A program made the position numbers and the translations under genes. 64,000 bases of DNA from Pontibacter anaerobius (GTDB lineage: Bacteria > Bacteroidota > Bacteroidia > Cytophagales > Hymenobacteraceae), in assembly GCF_026241195.1 (NCBI RefSeq), contig NZ_JAPFQO010000006.1, forward strand, positions 124,001-188,000, in the 5' to 3' direction. The notes beneath the pieces are model-generated. The model saw only the letters and a list, made by a program, of their open reading frames with translations, searched no databases and was not told the origin of the DNA. Shown here piece by piece: positions 18,147-26,672 of the stretch; the stretch's first letter is position 1; every line of letters starts with the position of its first letter.

Positions 18147-18974
18147 ATGAGTAAAGAAAAGAAGTCCAATGTAATCTTACTGGAAGCTACAGGAAAGGCG
18201 GACTTTCCTGAGGATTTTATACATGAGTATCATACGCACCTCTTCTGTCATAGAGGTACTGCAGCGTTCATATTTAATAACGAGCCCTATAAATGTAAAG
18301 CAGGAGAATTTGTATTCTGGTTTGCCGACAGCAGGATCGCCGATTTATCCTTTTCTAAAAATTTTAAGGCATCGGTTTTACTGGTGGAGAAGGAATTTTT
18401 AAATGACAATATTCCCGATTTAAGCAGGAGCATTGATGCTACTTTACATTCTAACCGCTATCCTGTATTGCATTTACATGACAAAGAAGACAAGCATAGA
18501 ATCATGTTGAATTTTCAACTGCTGTATGATAAATTAAAACAGACGGAACACCGGTTTTATGATGAAGTCCTGAAATTACAAATGCGGCTTTTTATTTTGG
18601 AGATGTGGCACATTTTCTCGAACGATTTTGAACATAGAAAACGCACTATGCAAACAGGTACGTTATACGCACGTTTCATTCATCTGCTTCAGGAACATTC
18701 TATGCGTGAAAGGGAAGTTCAGTTTTATGCAAATCAGCTTAATATTACAGCCAAATATTTGAATTCAATTTGCAAACAAAACTCTGGTGTTACTGCCTCT
18801 GAATGGATTCAGCGTTTTGCAAAAGAACGGTTAGAACTCCTCTTGCAAAACACTCAGTTAAATATTACTGAGATCGCTAATGAAATGGATTTTTCCAGTC
18901 GGTCTTTTTTCACCCGGTATGTAAAAAAAGTGTTGGGTGTTACTCCAAAGGAGTATCGGAACCGGTTGAAATAA
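18147..18974 (+). CDS. AraC-family transcriptional regulator
   Basis: 275 residues from ATG 18147 (MSKEKKSNVILLEATGK). Upstream in-frame codons would reach back across the divergent gene and are rejected. The N-terminal domain is cupin-like (HEYHTHLFCHRGTAAFIFN). The C-terminal about 100 residues hold the two helix-turn-helix units: AKYLNSICKQNSGVTASEWI and ITEIANEMDFSSRSFFTRYVKK followed by GVTPKEYR. It probably controls the divergent acetyltransferase-cupin-hydrolase-SDR operon in response to a small molecule. Composition is AT-rich like that operon, consistent with joint acquisition. Confidence 0.92.
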   Translation: MSKEKKSNVILLEATGKADFPEDFIHEYHTHLFCHRGTAAFIFNNEPYKCKAGEFVFWFADSRIADLSFSKNFKASVLLVEKEFLNDNIPDLSRSIDATLHSNRYPVLHLHDKEDKHRIMLNFQLLYDKLKQTEHRFYDEVLKLQMRLFILEMWHIFSNDFEHRKRTMQTGTLYARFIHLLQEHSMREREVQFYANQLNITAKYLNSICKQNSGVTASEWIQRFAKERLELLLQNTQLNITEIANEMDFSSRSFFTRYVKKVLGVTPKEYRNRLK

Positions 18975-19008
18975 TACCCAAAAGTCTTATTTATCTAATA
19001 CTAATTTA

Positions 19009-19195
19009 TCAGGCTTCATCAAGTGGGCGTATTACGATTTCGTTCACATTCACCGTGGCTGGTTGACCAATAGCATATATCACCGCATCAGCAATCGCTT
19101 CTCCATCCATAGCAGGTGTGGTTTTGAAGTTGTCTTTAAAAAGTTCTTTTACTTTATTACTGGTGATAGTATTCATAAGAGGTTCGACCAGGGTA
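19009..19195 (-). pseudogene. C-terminal stub of a second SDR gene
   Basis: On the minus strand about 60 codons translate to TLVEPLMNTITSNKVKEL followed by GEAIADAVIYAIGQPA and NVNEIVIRPLDEA-stop, the standard C-terminus of a classical SDR. The coding similarity stops abruptly at about 19196, where IS3 transposase sequence begins. The Rossmann part and the catalytic Tyr-Lys are missing. It is a truncated remnant, distinct in sequence from the intact SDR at 15105. Confidence 0.8.
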
Positions 19196-19196
19196 A

Positions 19197-19439
19197 ATCT
19201 CCAGGCCCGGCAAACCCACGGATAACGCTTTTATCGAGTCCTGCAACGGTAGCTTCCGGGATGAGTGCCTGAACGTGAACTGGTTCCTTTCCCTGGAGGA
19301 TGCCCAGGAGAAGGTAGAGGCTTGGCGGCAGGAGTACAATGGCTTCAGACCCCACAGTTCACTGGGTGACAAGACACCGGAAGAGTGGATGAGAGAGAAT
19401 ATAGTCAAACCCGAATTCTATACTTTTGACCGGTCCTAA
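19197..19439 (+). mobile_element. IS3-family transposase fragment (C-terminal end of OrfB)
   Basis: The plus-strand frame encodes [20 protein letters not shown], then [16 protein letters not shown], then [22 protein letters not shown] and a stop at 19437. This is the last third of an IS3-family integrase-type transposase. It includes the final catalytic Glu (in NAFIES) of the DDE triad and the HSSLG motif. The upstream domain with the two Asp residues is absent and the frame is closed just before the fragment, so it cannot transpose. The right terminal repeat may lie at about 19430-19460 but cannot be defined without a full copy. Confidence 0.85.
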
Positions 19440-19587
19440 AATTGGGAGGGGCTCAGTGGGGCTTTTGAAAAACGCCGGCACAGCATTCGCACAAATACCC
19501 ACTGGGATTATAAATATTGAATTTATTACTGTCAGCCCCATTATTGCCAATGCGATGTTAGCGGTTCGGGCTTCTTTTCTCAGAACT
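19440..19587. other. Unassigned AT-rich spacer between IS scar and rsgA
   Basis: About 150 bp. On the minus strand, just after the rsgA stop, is a GCTAAC followed by ATCGCATTGGC, resembling the left end of the cassette-type repeats described at 20707-20787. A 37-codon hydrophobic frame (IMGLTVINSIFIIPVGI) runs through it, which may be a gene fragment or chance. Confidence 0.35.
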
Positions 19588-20652
19588 TCATTTTTTCTTA
19601 TTGATGTTCTTTTTGTAATTCTTTACCATTTTCCCGAATTCCTTGTCTTTTTTCCGTCTTTCAACAACCGAAGATTCAAAATGGGCTTTCTCTCTTTCTA
19701 GTTTCAGGTAATTCTCATAAGAAGCCTGGTCGATTTCTCCCTTTGCAACGGCTTCGATAACAGCACAGCCTGTCTCATTCGTGTGCGTACAATCTTTGAA
19801 CTTACAATTCTGAGCAAGCCTGATTATCTTTTCAAATGTAATTTCTAATCCGCTTGATGAATCGGCAATACCTACTTCTCTCATTCCTGGATTATCAATT
19901 AATATTCCGCCATTTTCAAGAACAATTAATTCTCTATGACTTGTAATATGTTTTCCTTTATTCGTGCTCTGGCTGATTGTGCCTGTTCGCATTATAGATC
20001 TGCCTGAAAGATTATTTAATAGAGAGGATTTTCCAACACCAGAAGAACCAAGCATGCAATAAGTTTTACCTTTTTCAATGATCGCTTTTAGATTGTCATA
20101 CCCTTCTTGTGATGCATTACTTATGGCAATAATCGGCACATTATTAATACGGCCTTTTATTTTATCCAATATCTCCAAAGTCAGATGTTCATCAATTAAA
20201 TCAATCTTAGTGAGAACTATAATGGGACTAACCTTTGAAGAATTACAAATGGTCAGGTATCTCTCAAGTCTGTTAATATTGAAATCCCTGTCAGCGGCCT
20301 GCACTAATAATGCATAATCAATATTTGTTGCTATTATTTGTATCTCTCCGAACTTACCAATGTCCTGCCTGGAAATAATGGAGAATCTCGGAAATATGCT
20401 GTGAATAATGGAAAAGTCTGAATCATGAATTGTTATGGCTACCCAATCACCAACGGCTGGAAAGTCTTCACGACTTTTTGATGTAAATCGTAAATTACCT
20501 GTTATCTCGGCTTCGAATTCTCCTTTCTCAGTTTTTACTATATATCTTTCTTTATGCTCTGATATTACTCTTCCAATCTCAAACTCTTTAAGGTTATTCT
20601 CATTCCTTAATTTTTCTAGTTTATCATTATATCCTAAATCTTCTAATGTCAT
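19588..20652 (-). CDS. rsgA: RsgA-type circularly permuted GTPase
   Basis: 354 residues. An N-terminal OB-fold-like part with FPAVGDWVAI (about 85-94) is followed by the circularly permuted GTPase order: TKID (about 147) before the P-loop GSSGVGKSSLLN (about 203) and DNPGMREVG. The C-terminal zinc module is C-KFKDCTHTNETGCAV. RsgA releases late 30S assembly factors and matures the small ribosomal subunit. This copy is AT-rich, lacks the TATACTT words common in native genes, and sits between an IS scar and cassette-type repeats. It may therefore be an acquired paralogue rather than the housekeeping copy. Confidence 0.9.
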   Translation of the reverse strand: MTLEDLGYNDKLEKLRNENNLKEFEIGRVISEHKERYIVKTEKGEFEAEITGNLRFTSKSREDFPAVGDWVAITIHDSDFSIIHSIFPRFSIISRQDIGKFGEIQIIATNIDYALLVQAADRDFNINRLERYLTICNSSKVSPIIVLTKIDLIDEHLTLEILDKIKGRINNVPIIAISNASQEGYDNLKAIIEKGKTYCMLGSSGVGKSSLLNNLSGRSIMRTGTISQSTNKGKHITSHRELIVLENGGILIDNPGMREVGIADSSSGLEITFEKIIRLAQNCKFKDCTHTNETGCAVIEAVAKGEIDQASYENYLKLEREKAHFESSVVERRKKDKEFGKMVKNYKKNINKKK

Positions 20653-20706
20653 TTCAAGATAGAATAGATTAGCTTACTCAATATATACGGTCTTTTTTAG
20701 CCTGAC

Positions 20707-20787
20707 CGCCAACGTGCTCGTGTATACCGGTTAGTACATAAAGCGAGTAAGGCGTAGCCGAAGCTTGTTTTATGTATGGCGTTAGCT
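20707..20787. repeat. attC-like imperfect palindrome 3' of the lipoprotein gene
   Basis: Nested inverted repeats: outer CGCCA (20707-20711) with TGGCG (20777-20781), inner TACATAAA (20735-20742) with TTTATGTA (20769-20776), and a GCCGAAGC core. The minus-strand left end reads AGCTAACGCC and the right end GTTGGCGG. The overall layout (AAC core, long bulged stem, GTT core) resembles integron attC sites, but neither end fits the strict RYYYAAC / GTTRRRY consensus. It separates the lipoprotein gene from rsgA. Confidence 0.55.
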
Positions 20788-20800
20788 ATTGTTTTTCTTT

Positions 20801-21340
20801 TCAAGCTTCACCGTTTGCAAAAGGCCCTTTAACTTGCTTCTTAGAAAAGTTAATGAAAGCACGCCAATAACAGTCCCCTCCATCGTTTACCAAAATTAAT
20901 TGGTTTTGCCAGTCTCGCCTGTAAAACCTAAGCTTCCCATTCGAATCTTCCATAGGGTAATCTCCTATCTCGCAGAGTCCATTGATGAAAACAAAGGAAT
21001 CCCCGTTACTGTCGACGTAGAAAATCATCTGCTTATAAGAGCTATCAAGACTGTCTGCCTTTAGGTGCCTTGAGAACTTATTTTCATTGGCTGAAATCGA
21101 ACTCTTTGTAAGTGAAAGGATTTGGTCAATTTGTTCTTTAGTCGGAGTCCATAGAGTGGTGTCTCCTTCAGAAATAAAGTTTGCCTGCTTCTTATCTTTT
21201 ATAATTGAATAACGAAGCTGCTCCCTTTGCAAGGAGTCTGCTTCAAACTTCGTTGTGGCTTTATTCTCGCTTGAGCTGAGCTTTTCATCACAACTTGCAA
21301 GAACTAATACAGCTAAGATAATCAGCAATGATTCTTTCAC
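20801..21340 (-). CDS. Hypothetical lipoprotein in a cassette-like setting
   Basis: 179 residues with a lipoprotein signal MKESLLIILAVLVLASC (Cys17). The mature part is charged and ends with GDCYWRAFINFSKKQVKGPFANGEA. No known domain is recognised. It contains YVDSNGDSFVFINGLCEIG, which suggests a small beta-rich periplasmic domain. Immediately upstream is a 29-bp element shared with the orphan gene at 40167, and immediately downstream is an attC-like palindrome. It is therefore probably one unit of a mobile gene cassette. AT-rich composition supports recent acquisition. Confidence 0.7.
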   Translation of the reverse strand: MKESLLIILAVLVLASCDEKLSSSENKATTKFEADSLQREQLRYSIIKDKKQANFISEGDTTLWTPTKEQIDQILSLTKSSISANENKFSRHLKADSLDSSYKQMIFYVDSNGDSFVFINGLCEIGDYPMEDSNGKLRFYRRDWQNQLILVNDGGDCYWRAFINFSKKQVKGPFANGEA

Positions 21341-21376
21341 ATTTCAAATAACAGCTAACTTCTATTTATACGTCAC

Positions 21377-21405
21377 TATGACGTTTATCCGAATTATGTG
21401 CGGAG
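21377..21405 (-). promoter_or_regulatory. Shared 29-bp upstream element, copy 1
   Basis: TATGACGTTTATC, five variable bases, then TATGTGCGGAG. The same 13-5-11 arrangement occurs at 40721-40749. Here it starts 37 bp upstream of the lipoprotein ATG and overlaps a perfect ACGTCA-TAG-TGACGT-type palindrome. It may be a cassette end, a promoter or a recombination site. Confidence 0.6.
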
Positions 21406-21453
21406 GCAGTATAACTCAATTCCTCCGACCTTCTTAAATAAGCTTAAAATAAA

Positions 21454-21939
21454 CTACCCCTCAAACTCCCAAACTTCCAGCTCATCGGGGCAGGCTTGCA
21501 ACAGCTGGTTTATACTTGTGTGCAGCACCGGGTGCTCCAACTCTGGAGCCAGCTCTGCCAATGGCAGCAGCGTAAACCGGCGAAGGTGCAGCTGCGGGTG
21601 AGGGATGATCAGGCGTTGCGTTTGCTGCACCAGGTCGTCGTAAAAAAGTATGTCGATGTCGATGACGCGGGCGCCCCAGTGCTCATGCCGCACCCGACCA
21701 AGCTCCTGCTCAATCTGGTTTATACTTTGCAGCACCTGTTCCGGCGGTAGTTCCGTTTGCACCTCCAGCACCTGGTTGAGGAAGTTTGGCTGCTCGGTTT
21801 TGCCCCAGGCGGCTGTCTCGTATACTTTGGAACTGTGCGTGAGGGTGCCTACCTGCTGGTTTATACTTTCGCGGGCCTGCTGCAGGTATAGTGTGCGGTC
21901 GCCGAGGTTGCCGCCCAGTAGCAAGTACACTTTAGGCAT
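21454..21939 (-). CDS. folK: 2-amino-4-hydroxy-6-hydroxymethyldihydropteridine pyrophosphokinase
   Basis: 161 residues; transfers pyrophosphate from ATP to 6-hydroxymethyl-dihydropterin in folate synthesis. The N-terminal LLLGGNLGDR, the central LEQ-type helix followed by GARVIDIDILFYDD (pterin/Mg2+-binding Asp pair) and PHPQLHLRRFTLLPLAELAPELEHP are the canonical HPPK motifs. The 5' end overlaps the 3' end of the upstream hydrolase gene by 8 bp, so the two form a minus-strand operon. The start at 21939 is the only one that gives the full first beta strand. Confidence 0.95.
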   Translation of the reverse strand: MPKVYLLLGGNLGDRTLYLQQARESINQQVGTLTHSSKVYETAAWGKTEQPNFLNQVLEVQTELPPEQVLQSINQIEQELGRVRHEHWGARVIDIDILFYDDLVQQTQRLIIPHPQLHLRRFTLLPLAELAPELEHPVLHTSINQLLQACPDELEVWEFEG

Positions 21940-22777
21940 GGCGGCGGAAGAATTCTATACTTAGGTCGGCGGCTGAGCGGGCAGCGTCCGGCAGTTCTGT
22001 TTCTTCGTAAGGGTGCTGCCCCCCAAAGGAGTGGTCGGCCTCAGGCAGCAGGTGCAGTTCGGCATCGGGCTTCCAGCTTTGCAGGTCGCGGGCCATCTGG
22101 GTAGGCAGCGTTTCGTCCTGCTCGCCGTGCAGCAGGAGCAGGGGCTGCTTCATGCGCTTTACCACGGTGGGTATATCCAGGCGGTACTTGTTCGCTACAA
22201 AATCCTCCACAATCTGGTAGTACAGCGGCATCTGTATACCTGTACGGGCATTCTGCACATACTGCACGCCCTCTTCCTTCCACTTATCCATGTGCAGCTC
22301 GTCCCAGCGGTTGTCGTAGCGGTTTACGCCGGCCCAACTGGCCACGGCCTTTACGCGCGGTTCCTCGGCTGCCTTCAGTATCACAGCGCCTCCGCCACGG
22401 CTATGGCCAATCAGGTAAATGCGGTTCAGTTCCAGCTCGTTTGCCGCTACAGGTGGGTTCTCCGAGTGCAGCAGATTGATCAGGGCCTGCATGTCGTCGA
22501 GCTCCAGGCTGAAGTTGTTTTGCCCGAACGCCTCCATGTCGTGCATGTCCTGGTAATTGTCTACGGTGGTGCCGTTGTAGGCGAAGTTAAACTTGATGAA
22601 CACAAAGCCCTGTTTGGCAAAGTAGGTGGCCAGCAGGTTAAAGTGCCCCCAGTCTTTAAAGCCCTTAAAGCCATGGGCAAAGATCACGATTGGCTTCGGG
22701 GTGCTGTCAGGCCAGTAGGTAACATCGGCGGTGAAGGGGCGGCCGTGCTCAGGGTATACTACAAAATCAACTTTCAT
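21932..22777 (-). CDS. Alpha/beta hydrolase, dienelactone hydrolase-like
   Basis: 281-residue cytoplasmic hydrolase with no signal peptide. The oxyanion segment is VIFAHGFKGFKDWGHFN, the nucleophile elbow GHSRGGG (Ser near 141), the acid region LLHGEQDETLP, and the catalytic His lies in LPEADHSFGG. The family includes small acyl esterases and dienelactone hydrolase relatives; the substrate is unknown. The gene overlaps folK by 8 bp. A large open frame on the opposite strand over this gene has no family features and is not a gene. Confidence 0.88.
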   Translation of the reverse strand: MKVDFVVYPEHGRPFTADVTYWPDSTPKPIVIFAHGFKGFKDWGHFNLLATYFAKQGFVFIKFNFAYNGTTVDNYQDMHDMEAFGQNNFSLELDDMQALINLLHSENPPVAANELELNRIYLIGHSRGGGAVILKAAEEPRVKAVASWAGVNRYDNRWDELHMDKWKEEGVQYVQNARTGIQMPLYYQIVEDFVANKYRLDIPTVVKRMKQPLLLLHGEQDETLPTQMARDLQSWKPDAELHLLPEADHSFGGQHPYEETELPDAARSAADLSIEFFRRHA

Positions 22778-23050
22778 ACTTTGGGATGCTTAATTGTTGC
22801 TTGTTAAACTGCTGTGGTGGCTGATGGGCTATACTGGATAATCCTTGCTCCGGATGTTTCTGTTCTAACATTCTTTTTAAGAGATATGGATTTGATCCTT
22901 CAGCTTCGAAAAAGAGCACGCGCTCTGGGTAGTGCTGTGCTTTAGCCCATCAAACAATTTAACCTTTCAGCAATTTAACAATTAAATGCTGTTTTGCCAG
23001 CCCGCGTTTGGAAAGCACTTCCGGAGGCCGTAATATTGCGCACCTAACAC

Positions 23051-24028
23051 ATGAGCATAAGTCTAAACGAAATACAGGCGCCCATCGCGTCGGAGATGCA
23101 GCAGTTCGAGAAGAAGTTCAGGTCTTCCATGAAGACCCGCGTTTTACTTCTGGACCGGATTATGAGCTACATCGTGAAGCGCAAGGGGAAGCAGATGCGG
23201 CCTATGTTCGTGTTTTTCACAGCCAAACTTTTTAACGAAAGTATAACCGAGGCCACTTACCGCGGTGCCGCCCTCATTGAGCTACTGCACACGGCCACGC
23301 TGGTGCATGACGACGTGGTGGACGATGCCAACTACCGCCGCGGTTTCTTCTCCGTAAACGCCCTCTGGAAAAACAAAATTGCCGTGTTGGTAGGCGACTA
23401 CCTGCTCTCCAAAGGCCTGCTGCTCTCGTTGCAGAACGACGACTACGACCTGCTCAAGATCGTGTCGAATGCCGTGAAGGAGATGAGCGAGGGGGAGCTG
23501 CTGCAGATCGAGAAAGCCCGCCGCCTCGACATTAACGAGGAAGTATACTTCGACATCATCCGCCAGAAAACCGCCTCTCTAATTGCCTCCTGCTGTGCCG
23601 TTGGCGCTGCCTCTGCCGGTGCCTGCAAAGAAGAAGTAGAGAAAGCCCGCCTGTTCGGCGAGAAAGTGGGCATCGCCTTCCAGATAAAGGACGACCTTTT
23701 CGACTACGGCACCGCCGAGATCGGCAAGCCTGTGGGCATCGATATCAAGGAGAAGAAGATGACGCTGCCGCTGATCCACGCCCTGCGCGAGGCCGACTGG
23801 CTGACCAAGCGCCGCGTGATCTACAACGTGAAAAACAATAACGGTGACAACAAGCGCGTGCAGCAGGTGATCGACTTCGTGAAAAACTCCGGAGGCATCG
23901 ACTATACTATCCAGCAGATGAGCCAGTACCACGCCGAGGCGCTGGCCATACTACATACCTTCCCCGACACCCCATCCCGCCGCTCGCTGGAGCAGCTCAT
24001 TGCTTATACTATTGAGCGAGAGAAGTAG
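23051..24028 (+). CDS. Polyprenyl (all-trans) diphosphate synthase
   Basis: 325 residues. The first aspartate-rich motif is LVHDDVVDD (Asp87/88/91), and the second is FQIKDDLFDYG. The GKQMRPMFVF segment binds isopentenyl diphosphate. The enzyme condenses IPP onto an allylic diphosphate to give the long prenyl chain, in Bacteroidetes usually the menaquinone side chain (octaprenyl/heptaprenyl synthase, IspB-like). Chain length cannot be read with certainty; small Ala/Leu residues upstream of the first motif allow a long product. It is monocistronic or followed by the small membrane protein 8 bp on. Confidence 0.93.
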   Translation: MSISLNEIQAPIASEMQQFEKKFRSSMKTRVLLLDRIMSYIVKRKGKQMRPMFVFFTAKLFNESITEATYRGAALIELLHTATLVHDDVVDDANYRRGFFSVNALWKNKIAVLVGDYLLSKGLLLSLQNDDYDLLKIVSNAVKEMSEGELLQIEKARRLDINEEVYFDIIRQKTASLIASCCAVGAASAGACKEEVEKARLFGEKVGIAFQIKDDLFDYGTAEIGKPVGIDIKEKKMTLPLIHALREADWLTKRRVIYNVKNNNGDNKRVQQVIDFVKNSGGIDYTIQQMSQYHAEALAILHTFPDTPSRRSLEQLIAYTIEREK

Positions 24029-24036
24029 ACTTACTA

Positions 24037-24378
24037 ATGAAATTGGTTTATAGTTATAGTGTACTTTCCTTAATCGTTCTAGCTATAGCTTTATTATATA
24101 GTAAAGCTTATTTCCATTTTCAGTTACGTCGGAAGCTTGATTCCGAATTAGCAGATGCCAAGTTTCTGCACCTATTCTTTAATCCATTGCTTTTCTTTGG
24201 TAACCCAACCTTATTTTTCCCTATCTATATCAAGTTCAAAGACTTCAACGATGTAGAAGTTAACATATTACAGGACAAGGTAATGCTTTATGTAAAGCTC
24301 TTTTGGATGGTCTTTGGGGGTGTAATAGTGCTAAGCTTTATATTGGCTATTTTTGGCGTAACTGAGTTAACATTTTGA
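24037..24378 (+). CDS. Small membrane protein, unknown function
   Basis: 113 residues with hydrophobic segments at about 5-25, 46-65 and 85-110, i.e. two or three transmembrane helices. The middle HLFFNPLLFFGNPTLFFP is aromatic-rich. No known family is recognised. It starts 8 bp after the polyprenyl synthase stop, so it may be co-transcribed, but it is more AT-rich than that gene and lacks conserved polar motifs. Confidence 0.6.
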   Translation: MKLVYSYSVLSLIVLAIALLYSKAYFHFQLRRKLDSELADAKFLHLFFNPLLFFGNPTLFFPIYIKFKDFNDVEVNILQDKVMLYVKLFWMVFGGVIVLSFILAIFGVTELTF

Positions 24379-24586
24379 TGACTTTTGCGCTGGTGGTTTA
24401 GAGTACATATAGGTTTAAGGCAAAGTATAAAGAAAGTAAAAGAATAAACCCTGTCAATCCTTAAATCCTGAAAATCCTGATTCTGACAGCTCGACCATAT
24501 ACTTTTGTAACTCTCAGCCATAATTTTGTAACAGGTAGTATAGGTACAGTAGGTAGCTTTATGCGAGTAAAATAACCTATGAAAAA

Positions 24587-25210
24587 ATGAGCCTGAACAC
24601 CAATGCCTGGAACCGACTTCGGTATACTTTGTACCTGCCCATCTATGATTTTGTAGCAGACCGCATTTTCCGGAAGTATAGGAAGCGCTCGGTGCAGCTG
24701 CTGGGGGCAAAACCTGATGATGCCATACTTATACTTGGAGCCGGAACCGGCCTCGACCTGCCGTACCTGCATGGCTACACCAACCTCACCGCCATCGATA
24801 TCACGCCCGGTATGATAACCAAGCTGAAGCAACGGGCGGAGGAGCTGCAAATACCTGTAAACGCGCAGGTGATGAACGGGCAACAGCTGGAGTTTGCCGA
24901 CGGTAGTTTCGATGCCGTGATAGCGCACCTCATACTTGCCGTGATTCCGGACCCGATAGCCAGCATCAAAGAAGTGGAGCGGGTGCTGAAGCCGGGCGGC
25001 ACCGTGATGGTGTTTGATAAGTTCTTGCCGGACGGGCAGACGCCTTCGCCGCTACGCCGCCTGCTCAACCAGTTTGCCAGCACCCTCTTTTCCGACATCA
25101 ATAGAAGTATAGGCAACATCATCCATCCGACTTCGCTGCAGCAGGAGCTGAACGAGCCGGCTGCTTTGGGGGGGACTTTCAGGTTGGTAAGGTTGAGGAA
25201 ACCGGCGTAA
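24587..25210 (+). CDS. Class I SAM-dependent methyltransferase
   Basis: 207 residues. Motif I is LILGAGTGLDLPYL (about 49-62), with the acidic ITP/D region at AIDITPGM, motif post-I near MNGQQLEFADGSFDAVIAHLIL, and motif IV around PGGTVMVFDKFLP. The order fits the Methyltransf_11 / UbiE-like group. Substrate unknown. ATG is preceded by an AAAAA stretch and no strong SD. The coding region contains several TATACTT/AAGTATA words, a mark of native DNA in this genome. Confidence 0.9.
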   Translation: MSLNTNAWNRLRYTLYLPIYDFVADRIFRKYRKRSVQLLGAKPDDAILILGAGTGLDLPYLHGYTNLTAIDITPGMITKLKQRAEELQIPVNAQVMNGQQLEFADGSFDAVIAHLILAVIPDPIASIKEVERVLKPGGTVMVFDKFLPDGQTPSPLRRLLNQFASTLFSDINRSIGNIIHPTSLQQELNEPAALGGTFRLVRLRKPA

Positions 25211-25366
25211 CCCCTCCCCAGCCCTCCCCTAAAAACAGGGGAGGGAGCCTTGGATTGAGGTATATTGTAAGGCGCGAGTTACAAATTCGCGCCAGCAAAA
25301 GAGAACAATTCCAAGTATAAAAAAATAACCCCCTCCTGTTTTTAGGAGGGGGTAGGGGGAGGTTTC
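25210..25366. repeat. Pair of inverted C-rich repeats bracketing a small hairpin
   Basis: Copy one (25210-25248) has the form CCCTCCCC-AGCCCTCCCC-TAAAAACA-GGGGAGGG. Copy two (25328-25364) is the same family in reverse orientation (CCTGTTTTTAGGAGGGGG). Between them GGCGCGA-N9-TCGCGCC (25271-25293) forms a perfect 7-bp hairpin around GTTACAAAT. A third copy occurs at 59511-59545. REP/BIME-like intergenic repeats; they may also terminate the flanking convergent genes. Confidence 0.75.
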
Positions 25367-25382
25367 ATCCAGCAATCAACAA

Positions 25383-26636
25383 TTACTTCTCTGCCAGCAG
25401 CTCCTCCATGGTCTTGTTGAAGTCGGCTACAAATTCCTCGTAATACTTGCCGGTTCCAGGGCCGGAGAAGCCGGTGTGGATCTTGCGTACCTTTCCGTCG
25501 CGGCCGATAAAGATGGTGGTCGGGAAGGAAAGGACATGGTTCAGGGCTGGCAATGCCTTGGCAGCTGCTTCTTTATCAGAAGTACCGGCTACCAGCAGGT
25601 CGTAGTTCACGTTCAGGCGCTCCTGCATTTTCTTCAGGCGTGGGGCGGCTTTCTCAAACTCCGGGCTGCGCTCAAAACCTAGGCCGATGATCTCAAGGCC
25701 CCGATCTTTGTTCTTATCGTAGTAGGGCGCCAGAAAGTTTGTCTCGTCCATACAATTAGGGCACCAGGAGCCCAGCAACTGCACGATCACCACCTTGCCT
25801 TTATACTTGTCATCCGACAGCGATACCTGCTCGCCCTCCAGGTTCGGAAAGGTGAAAGACAGCGTTTCGTAACCCGGTTTCAGAAATGTTAACGAGTTCG
25901 CGTCTGCCAGTTTAGCGTCTGGGTTGCGCTTGGCGGTCCAGCTTTCGTAGCCCTTCATGCCAGCGTAAAAATGGCCGGTCAGGGTGCTGTCGTTATCTGG
26001 TGTGGCCGTGAACAGGTAAGCGTGGTTGCCATCAAAAGTCGAAAGCTTGAGTTCGTTGCCTGCTACTTGCCCCTCCAGGTAGCGGTAGTCGCCCAAGTCC
26101 ATGAGAAATGTGCCGGTGGCGTAGTTGCCGTCCTGCTTAAACTCACCAATGGCTTTGTAAGGTTTACCGTCGCGCGGGGTAAACATAACTTCCCATCTGC
26201 CGCCAAAATCAAAGGTGGCAGGGGCGGGGCTGGCTTCAAACCGGTTCTCTTTGCCATGTTCTGCAGTAAAAGGCACGGAGTAGGGTTCCGGTGTGTCGTT
26301 CTTCACGAAGCGGCCGGCCATCTTATCTCCGTCAATTTTGGCAATCAGGTCGGCGTCGAAAATGTGCAGGCCGATCTTAATAGAGTCGCCCTCCTGCTGT
26401 ATGTCGTCTACAAGTATGCGCTCTTCACCGTTTACCAGGTGCAGTACGGTTTTGCCGTTCTTCTCCTCGGCCTCCATGATGAAGGTGATCTCTTTGCCCT
26501 CGGCGTGCTGCAGGGCTACGCGCCAGTTGCCGGGTTTAATGGTGTTGTCTGTGGATGTCATAGAAGTACAGGATGTTACCAGCAGTGCTAAGAACAAAAA
26601 GAGGCTGGTATAGGTATTACTAAAGTGATGTTTCAT
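25383..26636 (-). CDS. TlpA-type thioredoxin-fold lipoprotein
   Basis: 417 residues from the ATG at 26636 (MKHHFSNTYTSLFLFLALLVTSC, lipobox Cys about 23). An ATG 66 bp upstream would lie before the predicted transcription start and is rejected. The N-terminal 230 residues form a beta-rich domain seen in Bacteroidetes TlpA-like proteins. The C-terminal TlpA/AhpC-TSA domain has VQLLGSWCPNCMDETNFLAP (active-site CPNC) and the cis-Pro region LSFPTTIFIGRDGKV. It acts in the periplasm in thiol reduction, for example of cytochrome c maturation or other secreted proteins. The partner is unknown. Confidence 0.9.
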   Translation of the reverse strand: MKHHFSNTYTSLFLFLALLVTSCTSMTSTDNTIKPGNWRVALQHAEGKEITFIMEAEEKNGKTVLHLVNGEERILVDDIQQEGDSIKIGLHIFDADLIAKIDGDKMAGRFVKNDTPEPYSVPFTAEHGKENRFEASPAPATFDFGGRWEVMFTPRDGKPYKAIGEFKQDGNYATGTFLMDLGDYRYLEGQVAGNELKLSTFDGNHAYLFTATPDNDSTLTGHFYAGMKGYESWTAKRNPDAKLADANSLTFLKPGYETLSFTFPNLEGEQVSLSDDKYKGKVVIVQLLGSWCPNCMDETNFLAPYYDKNKDRGLEIIGLGFERSPEFEKAAPRLKKMQERLNVNYDLLVAGTSDKEAAAKALPALNHVLSFPTTIFIGRDGKVRKIHTGFSGPGTGKYYEEFVADFNKTMEELLAEK

Positions 26637-26664
26637 GTAATAAGCATTATGTAGTAAGGAGATA

Positions 26665-26672
26665 CAAAAGTA
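26665..26672 (-). promoter_or_regulatory. -7 element for the TlpA-type gene
   Basis: TACTTTTG on the minus strand matches TAnnTTTG. It lies 29 bp upstream of the chosen ATG. The -33 region is poor. Confidence 0.4.

Noticed and set aside
20707..20787. Classical integron attC site
   Set aside because: Ends do not match RYYYAAC / GTTRRRY strictly and no integrase is in the window; kept only as attC-like.
22013..22807. 264-codon plus-strand frame over the 21932-22777 hydrolase
   Set aside because: The opposite-strand hydrolase has all catalytic motifs; the plus-strand product has none.
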